Positions 1 through 8,176 of a stretch of 64,000 nt of DNA are shown here, one piece after another; position 1 is the stretch's first letter; the number at the start of each line of letters is the position of its first letter. Position numbers and translations under genes: made by a program. Below the pieces are notes generated by a model, which did no database searches, was not told where the DNA came from, and was given only the letters and a program-made list of their open reading frames with translations. Source of the stretch: Rhodanobacteraceae bacterium (GTDB taxonomy: Bacteria > Pseudomonadota > Gammaproteobacteria > Xanthomonadales > Rhodanobacteraceae); contig SCQU01000006.1 in assembly GCA_004299555.1 (NCBI GenBank), positions 86,271 through 150,270 of the forward strand, given 5' to 3'.

Positions 1-453
1 CGCATCCGGCGCCAGACCAAACTTGCTCGCCTCGGCCGAGGTGTTGACCTGCACCAGCACATCCAGCGAGCGGCCAAGCGCCTGCAGATGCGTGTCCAGG
101 GCCTTCGCCACGCGCAGGCTGTCCAGCGCCTGGAACTCGGACGTAAACTCGGCCACGAGCTTGGCCTTGTTGGTCTGCAGGTGGCCGATGATCGCCCAGC
201 CCAGGTCGGGCAAGTCAGACATGGCCTGCCACTTGCGGTGCGCTTCCTGCACCTTGTTTTCGCCCAGCCGCCGGCAACCCGCGGCGTAGGCGTGGCGAAT
301 CCGTTCCTCAGGCACGGTCTTGCTGACCGGCAACAGCCGCACCGTCGCCGGATCGCGCCCCGCGCGCTTGCACGCGGCGGCGATCCGCGCGTGGATGCCG
401 GCAAGGTGCTGGCGGAATTCTTCGACCGTGCTGGCGGTGGTGTACGTAGTCAT
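1..453 (-). CDS. YggS/PLPBP family pyridoxal-phosphate homeostasis protein (3' end cut by the window edge)
   Basis: PLP-binding protein of the YggS/PROSC family, a cytosolic non-enzymatic protein involved in vitamin B6 and amino-acid homeostasis. The ATG at 453 on the minus strand opens an uninterrupted frame of 151 codons to the window edge; family members are about 230 residues, so roughly one third is missing. Visible family features are the LLPVSKTVP segment, whose Lys is the expected PLP Schiff-base residue, then a GENKVQEA motif, an IGHLQTNKAK motif and a VQVNTSAEASKFG segment. It diverges from the DUF488 gene across a 59-bp spacer, so the two probably have back-to-back promoters. Identification is firm; only the C-terminal phosphate-binding end is unseen. 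Confidence 0.93.
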   Translation of the reverse strand, partial: MTTYTTASTVEEFRQHLAGIHARIAAACKRAGRDPATVRLLPVSKTVPEERIRHAYAAGCRRLGENKVQEAHRKWQAMSDLPDLGWAIIGHLQTNKAKLVAEFTSEFQALDSLRVAKALDTHLQALGRSLDVLVQVNTSAEASKFGLAPDA

Positions 454-512
454 GCCGTCATTGTAGGCGCCGCGCCGTCGTGGCCCAAGGTCGACGCGCG
501 TATCCTTGGCGC

Positions 513-1100
513 ATGCCGCACGTTGCCGCTGCACCCGCAAACCCACCCTGGCCCGCAACGCTGTGGACGATCGGGCATTCCACCCGCACCAGCGACGAGT
601 TCATCGCCCTGCTGACCGCCAACCGGATCCAACTGCTCGCCGACGTGCGCCACTTCCCGGGCTCGCGCAAATATCCGCACTTCAACGTGGAGCCGCTGCA
701 GCGCGCCGTGCATGACGCCGGCATCGATTACCTGCCGTTTACCGAGCTCGGCGGGCGCCGCAGGGTACGGCCTGATTCACCCAACATCGCCTGGCGCCAT
801 CCCGCGTTCCGCGGTTATGCCGACTACATGGAGACCGAAGCGTTCCGGCAAGGGATCGAACGGTTGAAGGTCATCGCCTGCGTCAAACGCACCGCGATCA
901 TGTGCGCCGAGGCCGTGTGGTGGCGGTGTCACCGCGGCCTGATTGCCGACGTGTTCAAGCTGGCGGGCACGCGGGTATTGCACATCACGGGGCCAAGTGC
1001 GCCGCGCGAGCACCCGTACACGTCAGCCGCGCAGGTCATCGACGGCCAGCTCGATTACACGCACCCGGAGACCGTGCCGGCACCTGACGCGACGCGCTGA
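513..1100 (+). CDS. DUF488 family protein
   Basis: Protein of 195 residues with the DUF488 signature: WTIGHSTRT near the N-terminus, a LADVRHFPGSRKYPHFN segment, an LPFTELGGRR segment and a central Cys-containing MCAEAVWWRCHRGLIAD stretch. Members are small cytosolic proteins of unknown biochemical function, and the conserved Cys/Arg/His residues suggest a nucleic-acid or redox-related catalytic role, which is inference only. I chose the ATG at 513 over an upstream GTG at 480 because the intervening 11 residues are not family-like and would overlap the promoter space shared with yggS. It is transcribed alone. Confidence 0.85.
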   Translation: MPHVAAAPANPPWPATLWTIGHSTRTSDEFIALLTANRIQLLADVRHFPGSRKYPHFNVEPLQRAVHDAGIDYLPFTELGGRRRVRPDSPNIAWRHPAFRGYADYMETEAFRQGIERLKVIACVKRTAIMCAEAVWWRCHRGLIADVFKLAGTRVLHITGPSAPREHPYTSAAQVIDGQLDYTHPETVPAPDATR

Positions 1101-1217
1101 AGCTGCAATCCAGCGCTGGCCGGTGCGGGGCCACTCTTGCGCCAACCGCAGTCGCATCGATACGCCGCACGGTCACAGCCGCTGGCTCGCTTTCGGTCAT
1201 CCATGACTTTTGGCCGA

Positions 1218-1244
1218 TTGCACTACTACGAAGTACACTATAGC
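1218..1244 (+). promoter_or_regulatory. Possible promoter of the PadR gene
   Basis: TTGCAC at 1218-1223 and TATAGC at 1239-1244 are 15 bp apart, a short but usable spacing. The interval is locally AT-richer than its surroundings and contains a TACGAAGTA-type partial palindrome, which could be the PadR autoregulatory operator. Support is weak because the spacing is suboptimal. Confidence 0.3.
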
Positions 1245-1279
1245 TTGCTTCAACATACGAATTGAATCAAACCAGAGCC

Positions 1280-1636
1280 GTGGCAGACACCGACGTACAT
1301 ATCAAGAAATTTGAAAAGGAACTGGCCGCCGGCACGGTATCCCTGGTGTTGCTGGCGGTTTTGGCGGGCGCGCGCGAGCCGCTGTATGGCTACCAGATCG
1401 CCAAGCGGTTGGAGCAGGACGCCGGCGGCGTATTGCTGGGCAAGCAGAGCGCGCTATACCCCGTGCTGCGCAACCTTTCTGCCGCGGAATTGCTGGACAC
1501 GTTCACGCAACCATCGGAAGCCGGGCCGCCCCGCCGTTATTACCGCGTCACTCCACTCGGCAAGAAAGTCCTGCGGCAATGGACCGACGCCTGGAACTCG
1601 ACCCGCCGCTACGTCGACTCGATCTTGAAGGATTGA
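1280..1636 (+). CDS. PadR family transcriptional regulator
   Basis: Winged-helix regulator of 118 residues. The PadR N-terminal fold is recognisable from GTVSLVLLAVLA, then EPLYGYQIAKRLEQ (recognition region), SALYPVLRNL and the wing RRYYRVTPLGKKVL. Short PadR proteins usually repress their own operon. The start is uncertain: a GTG at 1280 gives the usual short N-terminus, while a TTG at 1262 would add six residues; neither has a strong Shine-Dalgarno sequence. The stop lies 4 bp before the ATG of the membrane protein gene, so the pair is almost certainly one operon, an arrangement common for PadR plus HAAS-domain membrane proteins. Confidence 0.9.
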   Translation: MADTDVHIKKFEKELAAGTVSLVLLAVLAGAREPLYGYQIAKRLEQDAGGVLLGKQSALYPVLRNLSAAELLDTFTQPSEAGPPRRYYRVTPLGKKVLRQWTDAWNSTRRYVDSILKD

Positions 1637-1640
1637 AGCC

Positions 1641-2564
1641 ATGCACGCCCCAGAAACCATCAGCGAATACCTCGCGCAGCTGCGCGCGGCACTTGCCGGC
1701 GCCGATCCCGCGATGATCCAGGACGCGCTGTACGACGCCGAGGAGCACCTGCGCTCGGAGCTCGCCGAAAGCACCGGTCTGAGCGAAGCCGAATTGTTGG
1801 CAAAAATTGCGACCAGCTACGGCGCACCGGACGAGGTGGCCGAGATCTATCGCACGACCGAACAGACCGTCGCGCGGGCGCTGCACCGGCCACCGCCGCG
1901 CGTGCGGCGATCCGCGATCGGCCGCTTCTTCGGTGTGGTCGCCGATCCGCACACCTGGGGCGCGCTGTTCTACATGCTGCTGGCGCTTGCGACCGGCATC
2001 TTCTATTTCACCTGGGCCGTCACCGGGCTCTCGATGTCCGCCGGGTTTGCGCTGATGATTTTCGGCATCCCGTTTTTCCTGCTGTTCATGGCCTCGGTAC
2101 GCGGGCTGTCGCTGCTGGAAAGCCGGATCGTCGAGGGCATGCTCGGGGTGCGCATGGCACGCCGCCCGCCCTACACGGAACACGACCAGCCGTGGCTGCG
2201 ACGGATCGGGCGCATGCTGTCTGATCCGCGCACCTGGTTCACCCTGCTGTACATGGTGTTGATGCTGCCGCTTGGCATCGTCTATTTCATCGTCACGGTG
2301 ACGCTGTCGTGCGTGTCGCTGGCACTGATCGCAACCCCGATCCTGAAGCTGTGGGCCGACGCGCTGCAGCAGGAAACCCAATGCAGCGGCGCGCCCGACT
2401 GGGTCTGCGGGCTTGCCAGCTGGTCAAGCAGTTGGAGCGGCGTCGCGGTGTGGTTCGTGCTCGGCATCGTGCTGCTGTTCGCGACCCTGCACCTGGTGCG
2501 CGCCATCGGCCGGATGCACGGCGCATTGGCCAAACAGCTGCTGGTACGCAGCGCGCGGGCTTGA
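1641..2564 (+). CDS. HAAS/sensor-domain membrane protein, partner of PadR
   Basis: Membrane protein of 307 residues. Residues 1-75 resemble the HAAS/DUF1700 helical domain (ISEYLAQLRAAL, DALYDAEEHLRSEL, LSEAELLAKIATSYGAPDEVAEIY). The remainder has four or more hydrophobic segments (about 105-130, 135-155, 205-240 and 275-295) and fits the 'putative sensor' fold, including an internally repeated F(F)GVVADPHTW / LSDPRTWFTLLYM motif. No enzymatic residues are visible. Its gene follows padR by 4 bp. By analogy with similar pairs it may relay an envelope signal to the regulator; the signal is unknown. Confidence 0.8.
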   Translation: MHAPETISEYLAQLRAALAGADPAMIQDALYDAEEHLRSELAESTGLSEAELLAKIATSYGAPDEVAEIYRTTEQTVARALHRPPPRVRRSAIGRFFGVVADPHTWGALFYMLLALATGIFYFTWAVTGLSMSAGFALMIFGIPFFLLFMASVRGLSLLESRIVEGMLGVRMARRPPYTEHDQPWLRRIGRMLSDPRTWFTLLYMVLMLPLGIVYFIVTVTLSCVSLALIATPILKLWADALQQETQCSGAPDWVCGLASWSSSWSGVAVWFVLGIVLLFATLHLVRAIGRMHGALAKQLLVRSARA

Positions 2565-2577
2565 AGTCTGCAGCGGA

Positions 2578-2757
2578 TTAGCGTGTCGCGGTCTGTGCCT
2601 GCAGGAACGCGACAACCCGCCGCGTGGCAATTCCGCCACGGTCAAAGCAATGGCGGATCACCCACACGCGCGGCCACGGACTCGTGAACCACGCAAGCGT
2701 GATGGCCACCGCAAGCACGCAACCCGCGGCGGCCACCCGCAGCGCCACCATTTTCAT
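2578..2757 (-). CDS. Small hypothetical protein, 59 residues, exported or membrane-anchored
   Basis: An ATG at 2757 opens 59 codons ending in TAA at 2578. The N-terminus has a Lys, then a hydrophobic stretch (about residues 4-23: VALRVAAAGCVLAVAITLAW), consistent with a signal anchor, followed by a basic/aromatic tail containing PWPRVWVIRHCFDRGG. It starts 11 bp after the slipin stop and ends 13 bp before the end of the convergent sensor gene, so it fills the space exactly. The SPWP...IR..FD.GG stretch recalls the N-terminus of some membrane-anchored alpha/beta hydrolases, so it could be a remnant of one; this is speculative. Function unknown. Confidence 0.5.
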   Translation of the reverse strand: MKMVALRVAAAGCVLAVAITLAWFTSPWPRVWVIRHCFDRGGIATRRVVAFLQAQTATR

Positions 2758-2768
2758 CCCACGGCGCG

Positions 2769-3563
2769 CTACGCCGCCGGCGGTGTGCTCGCGGCCGGCT
2801 TGTCATGCAGCTTGCGCATCAGCGGCTCGAACAGATCCAGCGGCAACGGAAACGCGATGGTGTTGGTCTTGTTGCCGGAAATGCCGGCAACCTCGACCAG
2901 CGTCTGCAGGTAGCGCAGCTGGATCGACTGCGGCTGCTCCATCAGCGTCTGCGCCGCCTGCATCAATTTCTGCGATGCCTGCAATTCGCCCTCGGCGTTG
3001 ATGACCTTGGCGCGGCGCTGGCGCTCGGCCTCGGCCTGGCGGGCGATGGCGCGCACCATGGTGTCATCCAGGTCCACCTGCTTGATTTCAACGTTCGACA
3101 CCTTGATGCCCCAGGCGTCGGTGTGCTGGTCGAGGATGATCTGGATGTCGTGGTTGAGCTTGTCGCGCTCGGCCAGCATTTCGTCCAATTCGTGCTGGCC
3201 CAGCACCGAGCGCAGCGTGGTCTGCGCCAGCTGGCTGGTCGCCTCGGGTGCGTTCTCGACCTGGATGACCGCCTTCTCGGGATCAATTACCCGGTACAGG
3301 ATCATGGCGTTGACCTTGACCGGCACGTTGTCGCGCGAGATCACGTCCTGCGGTGGCACCTCCATCACGATCGTGCGCAGGTCGATCCGCACCATCTGCT
3401 GCGCGATCGGGATGAGGATAATGATGCCCGGCCCCTTGACCGCCTGGAAGCGCCCGAACAGGAAGATCACGCCGCGTTCGTATTCGCGCAGCACCTTCAA
3501 CGATGACATCAGGATGATCAGGACGACAATCACGATCACCGCGATTACGGGATACAGCGTCAT
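2769..3563 (-). CDS. Slipin (SPFH/stomatin family membrane protein)
   Basis: Stomatin-like protein of 264 residues with one N-terminal membrane segment (residues 3-21), then the SPFH domain ([56 protein letters not shown]) and a coiled-coil region ([25 protein letters not shown]) used for oligomerisation. Slipins form large rings or cages in membrane microdomains. Its ATG overlaps the stop of the upstream nfeD gene (ATGA), which is the classic slipin-NfeD operon in which the NfeD protease cleaves the C-terminal region of the stomatin partner in archaeal homologues. The C-terminal hydrophobic [14 protein letters not shown] stretch matches that known cleavage zone. Confidence 0.95.
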   Translation of the reverse strand: MTLYPVIAVIVIVVLIILMSSLKVLREYERGVIFLFGRFQAVKGPGIIILIPIAQQMVRIDLRTIVMEVPPQDVISRDNVPVKVNAMILYRVIDPEKAVIQVENAPEATSQLAQTTLRSVLGQHELDEMLAERDKLNHDIQIILDQHTDAWGIKVSNVEIKQVDLDDTMVRAIARQAEAERQRRAKVINAEGELQASQKLMQAAQTLMEQPQSIQLRYLQTLVEVAGISGNKTNTIAFPLPLDLFEPLMRKLHDKPAASTPPAA

Positions 3564-4936
3564 GGCAATGGCTCCTTCAAATTGCGGACAGGTTCAACGC
3601 TCAGGATCAAACCGTGCATGCCGGTCACGGTCACCTGCTGGCCGCGCCGCAAGGGGACACTGGAATCGGCCTGCCAGCGTTCACCGTGCAGGTGCACCAT
3701 GCCGCGGCCATTGAAGTCGGCCACGACTTCGGCCAGGTTGCCGACCATTTCTTCGCGCCCGCTGACCACGCGCTGGCGGTGCGAGCGCAAGGCCAGCCAA
3801 ACGATACCCGCCAGCACCCCCGCCGCCGCCAGCGCAATGCCGATCACGACCGGCACCGCAATGCCAAAACCCGGAACACCCGTGTGCATCAGGATCACCG
3901 AACCCATGACGAAGGAAATGACGCCGCCCGTGCCGAGCACACCGTAGGCCGGTACGAAGGCTTCCGACACGATCAGGATCACGCCGAGGAAAATCAGCGC
4001 CAGCCCGGCATAATTGACTGGCAACAGCTGGAACGCATACAACGCCAGCAACAGGCAGATCGCGCCGACCACGCCGGGCAGTATGCCGCCCGGATGCATG
4101 CCCTCCAGCACCAGCCCGCCAAGGCCGATGATGAGCAGGATGTAGGCGATCGACGGGTTGGCGATCACGCCGAGAAACTGGCTGCGCACGCCGGGCCGGA
4201 CCTCGGTAAGGGCCGCGCCCCTGGTGTGCAACACCACCGTCCCGGCCGCAGTCTCGACGCTGCGGCCATCAACCTCGGCGAGCAGCGTTGGAATGTCGGG
4301 CGCGAGCAAGTCGACCACGTGCAGCTTCAACGCCTCTGCAGCCGGCACACTCACCGCCTCGCGCACGGCCTTTTCGGCCCAGTCCGCGTTGCGGCCGCGA
4401 CGTTCGGCCAGCCCGCGGATGTAGGCCACCGCATCGTTGGTGACCTTGCGCGTTTCGGTCGACTCGGTGGCCGCACGCGGCGGCTTGCCGCTGCTGGACG
4501 CCGGCAACGGCAGGCTGCCGCCGCCCGTGATCGACACCGGCGTCGCCGCGCCGATATTGGTGGCTGGTGCCATGGCGGCGACGTGGCACGCATACATGAT
4601 GTAGGTGCCCGCACTCGCCGCGCGCGCGCCGGACGGTGCAACGTAACCAATCACCGGTACCGGTGACGCGAGGATCGCCTTGACGATGTCGCGCATCGAG
4701 CTCGACAGCCCGCCAGGCGTATCCAGTTCCAGCACGATGGCATCCGCATGCACCGAATCCGCACGCGCGATGCCACGCACAATGTAAGCGGCGCTGGCCG
4801 GGCTGATCGCACCGTCAACCTGCAACACGACAACCGTCGGCGCGGCCGCAGGTGCCGCTGGGCGCGCACCCGCAGCCACCCACATCGTCGCCAGCAGCGC
4901 GACCAACGCCCAGCCGATGGAATGCCATGTCCGCAT
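3560..4936 (-). CDS. NfeD-family membrane serine protease (long, ClpP-fused form)
   Basis: Full-length NfeD protein of 458 residues. Order of parts: signal peptide (1-25), a ClpP-like protease domain (about 33-225), a membrane domain of four to five helices (about 255-385) and a C-terminal OB-fold NfeD domain (about 390-455). The catalytic dyad expected for this family is Ser108 in [10 protein letters not shown] and Lys164 in ETRKVTNDA; both are present, so it should be active. The [10 protein letters not shown] motif is the conserved substrate-binding strand. It is the first gene of a three-gene minus-strand operon with slipin and a small tail gene. Likely role: membrane protein quality control. 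Confidence 0.94.
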   Translation of the reverse strand: MRTWHSIGWALVALLATMWVAAGARPAAPAAAPTVVVLQVDGAISPASAAYIVRGIARADSVHADAIVLELDTPGGLSSSMRDIVKAILASPVPVIGYVAPSGARAASAGTYIMYACHVAAMAPATNIGAATPVSITGGGSLPLPASSSGKPPRAATESTETRKVTNDAVAYIRGLAERRGRNADWAEKAVREAVSVPAAEALKLHVVDLLAPDIPTLLAEVDGRSVETAAGTVVLHTRGAALTEVRPGVRSQFLGVIANPSIAYILLIIGLGGLVLEGMHPGGILPGVVGAICLLLALYAFQLLPVNYAGLALIFLGVILIVSEAFVPAYGVLGTGGVISFVMGSVILMHTGVPGFGIAVPVVIGIALAAAGVLAGIVWLALRSHRQRVVSGREEMVGNLAEVVADFNGRGMVHLHGERWQADSSVPLRRGQQVTVTGMHGLILSVEPVRNLKEPLP

Positions 4937-5081
4937 GGGCCCATCAGAGCATTACCTGGCGCGCTTGGCAAACCCCCGCGGCGCGATCACTGGCGCTGCC
5001 GACGCTGACCGCCATCAACGCACGCAAACCCGAAAGGCGTACAGTAGGCCACCTGCACAACGTTACCTTGAGGAGACCACT

Positions 5082-5432
5082 GTGGAACACGCGATGTACC
5101 CCGAATCCAATACCGAGATCCGCCACAAACGCCGCGACCTTGCACCCAAACAGCTGGAAGCGTTCCAGAACTTCAGCCGCGCGGCGTTCGCCGACGGCGC
5201 GCTGCCGTCAGTCACCAAGCAATTGATCGCGGTGGCCGTGGCGCATACGACCCAGTGCCCCTACTGCATCAAGGGCCACACCGAAGGCGCGCTGAAAGCA
5301 GGCGCCACCGAACAGCAGATCATGGAAGCAATCTGGGTCGCGGCCGAAATGCGTGCAGGCGGTGCCTACGCGCACTCCACCCTCGCCATCGACGTCATGC
5401 AGCACGCGCACCCGGCGCCGCCCGCAGCCTGA
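5082..5432 (+). CDS. Carboxymuconolactone decarboxylase (CMD/AhpD-like) family protein
   Basis: Protein of 116 residues with the AhpD-like CxxC site: QCPYCIKGHTEGAL, in which the two Cys and downstream His are the expected redox/proton-relay residues. The surrounding helix pattern (LPSVTKQLIAVAVAHTT, ATEQQIMEAIWVAAEMRAGGAYAHS) fits the family. The start is a GTG at 5082, supported by a GAGGAG ribosome-binding site seven bases upstream; an ATG at 5094 is an alternative. Members act as thiol-dependent peroxidase components or decarboxylases; substrate cannot be told here. It stands alone, divergent from nfeD, with a TACAGT -10-like element at 5040. Confidence 0.88.
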   Translation: MEHAMYPESNTEIRHKRRDLAPKQLEAFQNFSRAAFADGALPSVTKQLIAVAVAHTTQCPYCIKGHTEGALKAGATEQQIMEAIWVAAEMRAGGAYAHSTLAIDVMQHAHPAPPAA

Positions 5433-5533
5433 CCGCGCGAGCCGCCCCTTCCACGCTTTCCGCGACCGCCGGTCAGCGGCTATACTTTTGCTTTGCCACC
5501 GCGGCGCAGGCCGCCCGCAAGGAACCCGGAGAC

Positions 5534-5887
5534 ATGACCCGATCGATGCTGACTGTCGCCCTGATGGCGGGGTGCGTGTGCTTTGCATCCACTGCACTGG
5601 CCAAGGGCGACGCGGCCCAGGGCAAGTTCGAGGTGTATTCCTGCCACGGCTGCCACGGTGTGCCCGGCTATGAGTCGGCCTACCCGCAGTACCATGTGCC
5701 GCGCATCGCGGGGCAGAACGAGCAGTACATCATCGATGCGCTCAACGAATACAGGAGTGGCGCCCGCAAGTACCCGACCATGAGCGCGCAGGCCCACAGC
5801 CTGACCGAGCAGCAGATCGAGAACATTGCCGCCTACTTGTCCAGTCTGGCGCCCAAGCAACTGCACGAGAACAGCCAGGAGTACTGA
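5534..5887 (+). CDS. Class I cytochrome c
   Basis: Periplasmic monohaem cytochrome of 117 residues. The N-terminal signal peptide runs to about residue 23 (ends ALAKG). The haem site is CHGCH, and the likely axial Met lies in YPTMSAQAH. Overall it resembles c553/c4-type single domains, with a C-terminal helix ENIAAYLSSL. It is followed one base after its stop by a second cytochrome gene, so the two are cotranscribed and probably act together as electron carriers. A TATACT hexamer at 5481 is the likely -10 element. Start chosen at the ATG preceded by GGAGAC. Confidence 0.92.
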   Translation: MTRSMLTVALMAGCVCFASTALAKGDAAQGKFEVYSCHGCHGVPGYESAYPQYHVPRIAGQNEQYIIDALNEYRSGARKYPTMSAQAHSLTEQQIENIAAYLSSLAPKQLHENSQEY

Positions 5888-5888
5888 C

Positions 5889-6254
5889 ATGCAGCGGCGT
5901 ATCCTTTGTGTTCCCCTCCTGGCCGCAGGCCTGCTGCTGGCATTTGGTACCGCGTCGGCTGACGGCAACATCGCGGCCGGCCAGAAGAAAGCGGTTGCGT
6001 GTGAGGCCTGCCACGGCACCGACGGCAACGGCATCGCACCGAACTACCCTGCGCTCGCCGGCCAGTATCAGGACTACCTTGAGCAGGCGCTGCACGACTA
6101 CAAGGACGGTCAGCGCACGAACGCCATCATGAACGGCATGGCCGCACCCCTGAGCGACCAGGACATCAAGGACGTGACGGCGTATTTTTCCAGCCTGAAG
6201 AGCAAGCTTTCCAGCCTGCACGGCAAGGTCCAGGGCAGCGGTCACGGGCTATGA
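5889..6254 (+). CDS. Class I cytochrome c (second of a tandem pair)
   Basis: Periplasmic cytochrome of 121 residues with a signal peptide ending near ASADG (about residue 23) and one CEACH haem-binding motif. The likely Met ligand is in AIMNGMAAPLS, and the DVTAYFSSL helix matches the c553/c4-like fold. It shares the operon with the preceding cytochrome (one base between them) and its stop overlaps the phhB start by four bases (ATGA). A Lys/Ser/Gly-rich tail follows the cytochrome fold. The pair looks like a tandem duplication of a c4 half-domain kept as two separate polypeptides; redox partners are not encoded nearby. Confidence 0.92.
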   Translation: MQRRILCVPLLAAGLLLAFGTASADGNIAAGQKKAVACEACHGTDGNGIAPNYPALAGQYQDYLEQALHDYKDGQRTNAIMNGMAAPLSDQDIKDVTAYFSSLKSKLSSLHGKVQGSGHGL

Positions 6255-6598
6255 GCATGACACTTGCCGAGCTAGCCGCACTTCGCTGTGAACCGCGCAA
6301 GGGTTCGCAGGATCTGCTGTCACCGGCGCGCGTTGGCGAACTGCTGGGATTGCTTGCAGGGTGGAAAGCGGCACCCGACGGCAAGGCCATCGGCAAGACC
6401 TTCCGGTTCGACAACTTCTACCAGACGCTTGGTTTCGTCAACGCGATCGGCTGGATGGCCAACCGGCAGGATCATCATCCCGACCTCGAGGTCGGCTACA
6501 ACCGCTGCGCGGTGCATTGGTCCACGCACGACGTCGGCGGCTTGTCGCTGAACGACTTCATCTGCGCCGCCCGCGTCAACGCAATCGCAACAGCGTAA
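6251..6598 (+). CDS. phhB: Pterin-4a-carbinolamine dehydratase
   Basis: Enzyme of 115 residues that dehydrates 4a-hydroxytetrahydropterin, recycling the cofactor of aromatic amino-acid hydroxylases. The family motif is clear: NRQDHHPDLEVGYN with the two catalytic His, followed by VHWSTHDVGGLSLNDFI. The ATG overlaps the preceding cytochrome stop (ATGA), indicating translational coupling. No phenylalanine hydroxylase gene is in the window, so in this genome the dehydratase is separated from its usual partner; some members instead support molybdopterin or other pterin chemistry. Confidence 0.95.
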   Translation: MSMTLAELAALRCEPRKGSQDLLSPARVGELLGLLAGWKAAPDGKAIGKTFRFDNFYQTLGFVNAIGWMANRQDHHPDLEVGYNRCAVHWSTHDVGGLSLNDFICAARVNAIATA

Positions 6599-7020
6599 TG
6601 CCCGCTCCTTGAAGGGGCTCCGGGAAACCCACCCATCTTGACCGCGCCATCGCCGCAAAGGCGGGCCGCATTGGCGCAACTGCCAGTGCGAACGCCGTGT
6701 GCGGCCCGGGGCCAGCAGGTGTGCGGCGAGTCCACCATAACCTTCTGCGTGAACAACACGAACCGCCGATCCCAGCCTTCGCGGGACGACGGTTTTTTTA
6801 AGGTTCCCCCGCAGGTGCAACAACGCGTAGGGCTACCTGGGGGCGAGCCATCCCCCTCAATCCCCCTTCCTGCGGAAGGAGGAAGAAGATCTGAGAACGT
6901 ACCCTGCCCAACAGATCGAGGAAGAACGTTCGAGCGCGCGCCCCCCCTTCCAACGGAAGGGGGCCGATGCGCAGCATCGGCGGGATGCCGGCGCCACCTG
7001 CAACAATCCCGCGCCTCCCG
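6599..7020. repeat. Gene-free spacer with imperfect C/G-rich palindromes
   Basis: About 420 bases without a convincing gene. It contains two related inverted-repeat units: CCCCCTTCCTGCGGAAGGAGG around 6869-6890 and CCCCCCCTTCCAACGGAAGGGGG around 6942-6964. These resemble units in the korA/GltD-like spacer at 40288-40382, so they look like dispersed intergenic repeats. The open frame that runs across the region is composed of these repeats and has no family resemblance. Confidence 0.5.
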
Positions 7021-7024
7021 CGCC

Positions 7025-7056
7025 GAAAAAAACGCGGCCCCAAGGCCGCGCTTTTT
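7025..7056. terminator. Bidirectional rho-independent terminator
   Basis: A perfect 7-bp stem (CGCGGCC 7033-7039 with GGCCGCG 7044-7050, loop CCAA) is flanked by an A-run at 7026-7032 and a T-run at 7052-7056. It can therefore stop transcription in both directions: for the FKBP gene arriving on the minus strand and for any read-through from phhB on the plus strand. Confidence 0.85.
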
Positions 7057-7124
7057 GTCCAATCAAACAGCTGGACCGGCTCACCGCACGTCCGTGCGCC
7101 AGCCGCAACGAGCCCATCCTGAGC

Positions 7125-7844
7125 TCACTTGGCGCCGATCTTCACCAGTGTGACATCAAACACCAGGGTTTCATTCGGCGGGAAGCCGTTCTTGGGCTCT
7201 GCGCCGTACGCGAGGTCGGATGGCACCACGAACTTGTAGTGGCTGCCTACCGGCATCAGCATCAGGGCTTCCTTGAAGCCGGGGAACACGTTGGCGAGGT
7301 CCAGTTTGGCCGGACCGGCACCGTGTTTGGCCGAGGAGTCAAACTCTTCGCCGTTGACGAACGAACCGGTGTAGTTGACCTGCACCGTATCGGTGGCCTT
7401 CGGCTTGGGGCCGGTGCCCTGCGTGATGACCTGGTACTGCAAACCGTCCGCGGTCGTGCGGACGCCCGGCTGCGCCTTGTTCTTGGCGAGGAACGCCGCG
7501 CCTTCCCGCTGGTTCTGGGCCGAAACTTCCGCGTAGTGCTGCTTGGCGCGTGCCGCAAACTGCGCACCGAACGCCTTGGCCACGCTCTCCGCCTGGGTCT
7601 GGCTGAGTGTCGGTTTCTGGCCTTCCAGCGCACGCGTTACCGCCGCACCCACCTGCTGCGGATTGATCAGGCTGCGCGCCCAATCCGGGTAGCGGCCGGC
7701 CAGCTCATAGCCCACGACTTCGCTCGCCTGCGCCTTGTTGACGGGGGCGGTGCTGGTGCTGGTTTGCGCTTGCGAGACACCGGCCAAGCCGAGTGCCGCG
7801 ATCACGGCAACGGCGGCCAAGGTCGGCCGCATGATCTGCTTCAT
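7125..7844 (-). CDS. Mip/FkpA-type FKBP peptidyl-prolyl isomerase, periplasmic
   Basis: Protein of 239 residues: signal peptide (1-26, ending VSQAQ), a helical Mip-type dimerisation domain (about 35-130) and a C-terminal FKBP domain (about 135-238). The FKBP core is recognisable in VQVNYTGSFVNGEEFDSS, VFPGFKEALMLMPVGSHYKFVVPSDLAYG and NETLVFDVTLVKI. It should accelerate prolyl isomerisation and chaperone envelope proteins. The start ATG has an AGAGGA ribosome-binding site ten bases upstream. It is transcribed alone and ends at the bidirectional terminator. Confidence 0.95.
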   Translation of the reverse strand: MKQIMRPTLAAVAVIAALGLAGVSQAQTSTSTAPVNKAQASEVVGYELAGRYPDWARSLINPQQVGAAVTRALEGQKPTLSQTQAESVAKAFGAQFAARAKQHYAEVSAQNQREGAAFLAKNKAQPGVRTTADGLQYQVITQGTGPKPKATDTVQVNYTGSFVNGEEFDSSAKHGAGPAKLDLANVFPGFKEALMLMPVGSHYKFVVPSDLAYGAEPKNGFPPNETLVFDVTLVKIGAK

Positions 7845-7871
7845 CTATGTATTCCTCTGGTCAAGGGGCTG

Positions 7872-7891
7872 CACGCCAAACCCTTGGCGTG
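7872..7891. promoter_or_regulatory. Palindrome in the FKBP leader
   Basis: Perfect 8-bp inverted repeat (CACGCCAA 7872-7879, TTGGCGTG 7884-7891) with a four-base ACCC spacer, 28 bases upstream of the FKBP start codon. It could be a protein-binding operator or an mRNA hairpin near the ribosome-binding site; the sequence alone does not decide. Confidence 0.4.
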
Positions 7892-8106
7892 AAGTACAGC
7901 ACGAAGTTGCCCATTCTGCGTGTTCTGCCGCGGAATCGCAACGTGCCGAATTCTGACAACGGCAAATCGGCGGGGTTCATTCAGTGACACGCCCGGGTAC
8001 GGGAAACGAGGCCCGCCGCGCAAGCAGCCCCAATACCCGCTCGCGCCGAAAACCCGCGATCCCGCAGCGGCGTGCGCGGGGACCCCATGACTGATGGCAG
8101 GGGGTA

Positions 8107-8139
8107 TTGACAGGCCAATTCCCAGTGTTATAGTTCACT
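8107..8139 (+). promoter_or_regulatory. Strong sigma-70 promoter with overlapping operator of the YtrA operon
   Basis: Consensus -35 TTGACA (8107-8112), 16-bp spacer and -10 TATAGT (8129-8134). An inverted repeat AGTG-N8-CACT (8124-8127 and 8136-8139) straddles the -10 element, which would let a dimeric repressor block RNA polymerase. The GntR/YtrA protein encoded two genes downstream is the obvious candidate. This is the best core promoter in the window. The remainder of the 332-base spacer between the FKBP gene and 8177 shows only the FKBP leader palindrome. Confidence 0.8.
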
Positions 8140-8176
8140 ACAGCACCGGTAAACGAGATCACCAAGGAGCCCAGCC

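Noticed and set aside
6638..7153. A possible 171-residue protein in the spacer after phhB
   Set aside because: The frame consists of the C/G-rich palindromes and terminator, has no start signal and no family features.
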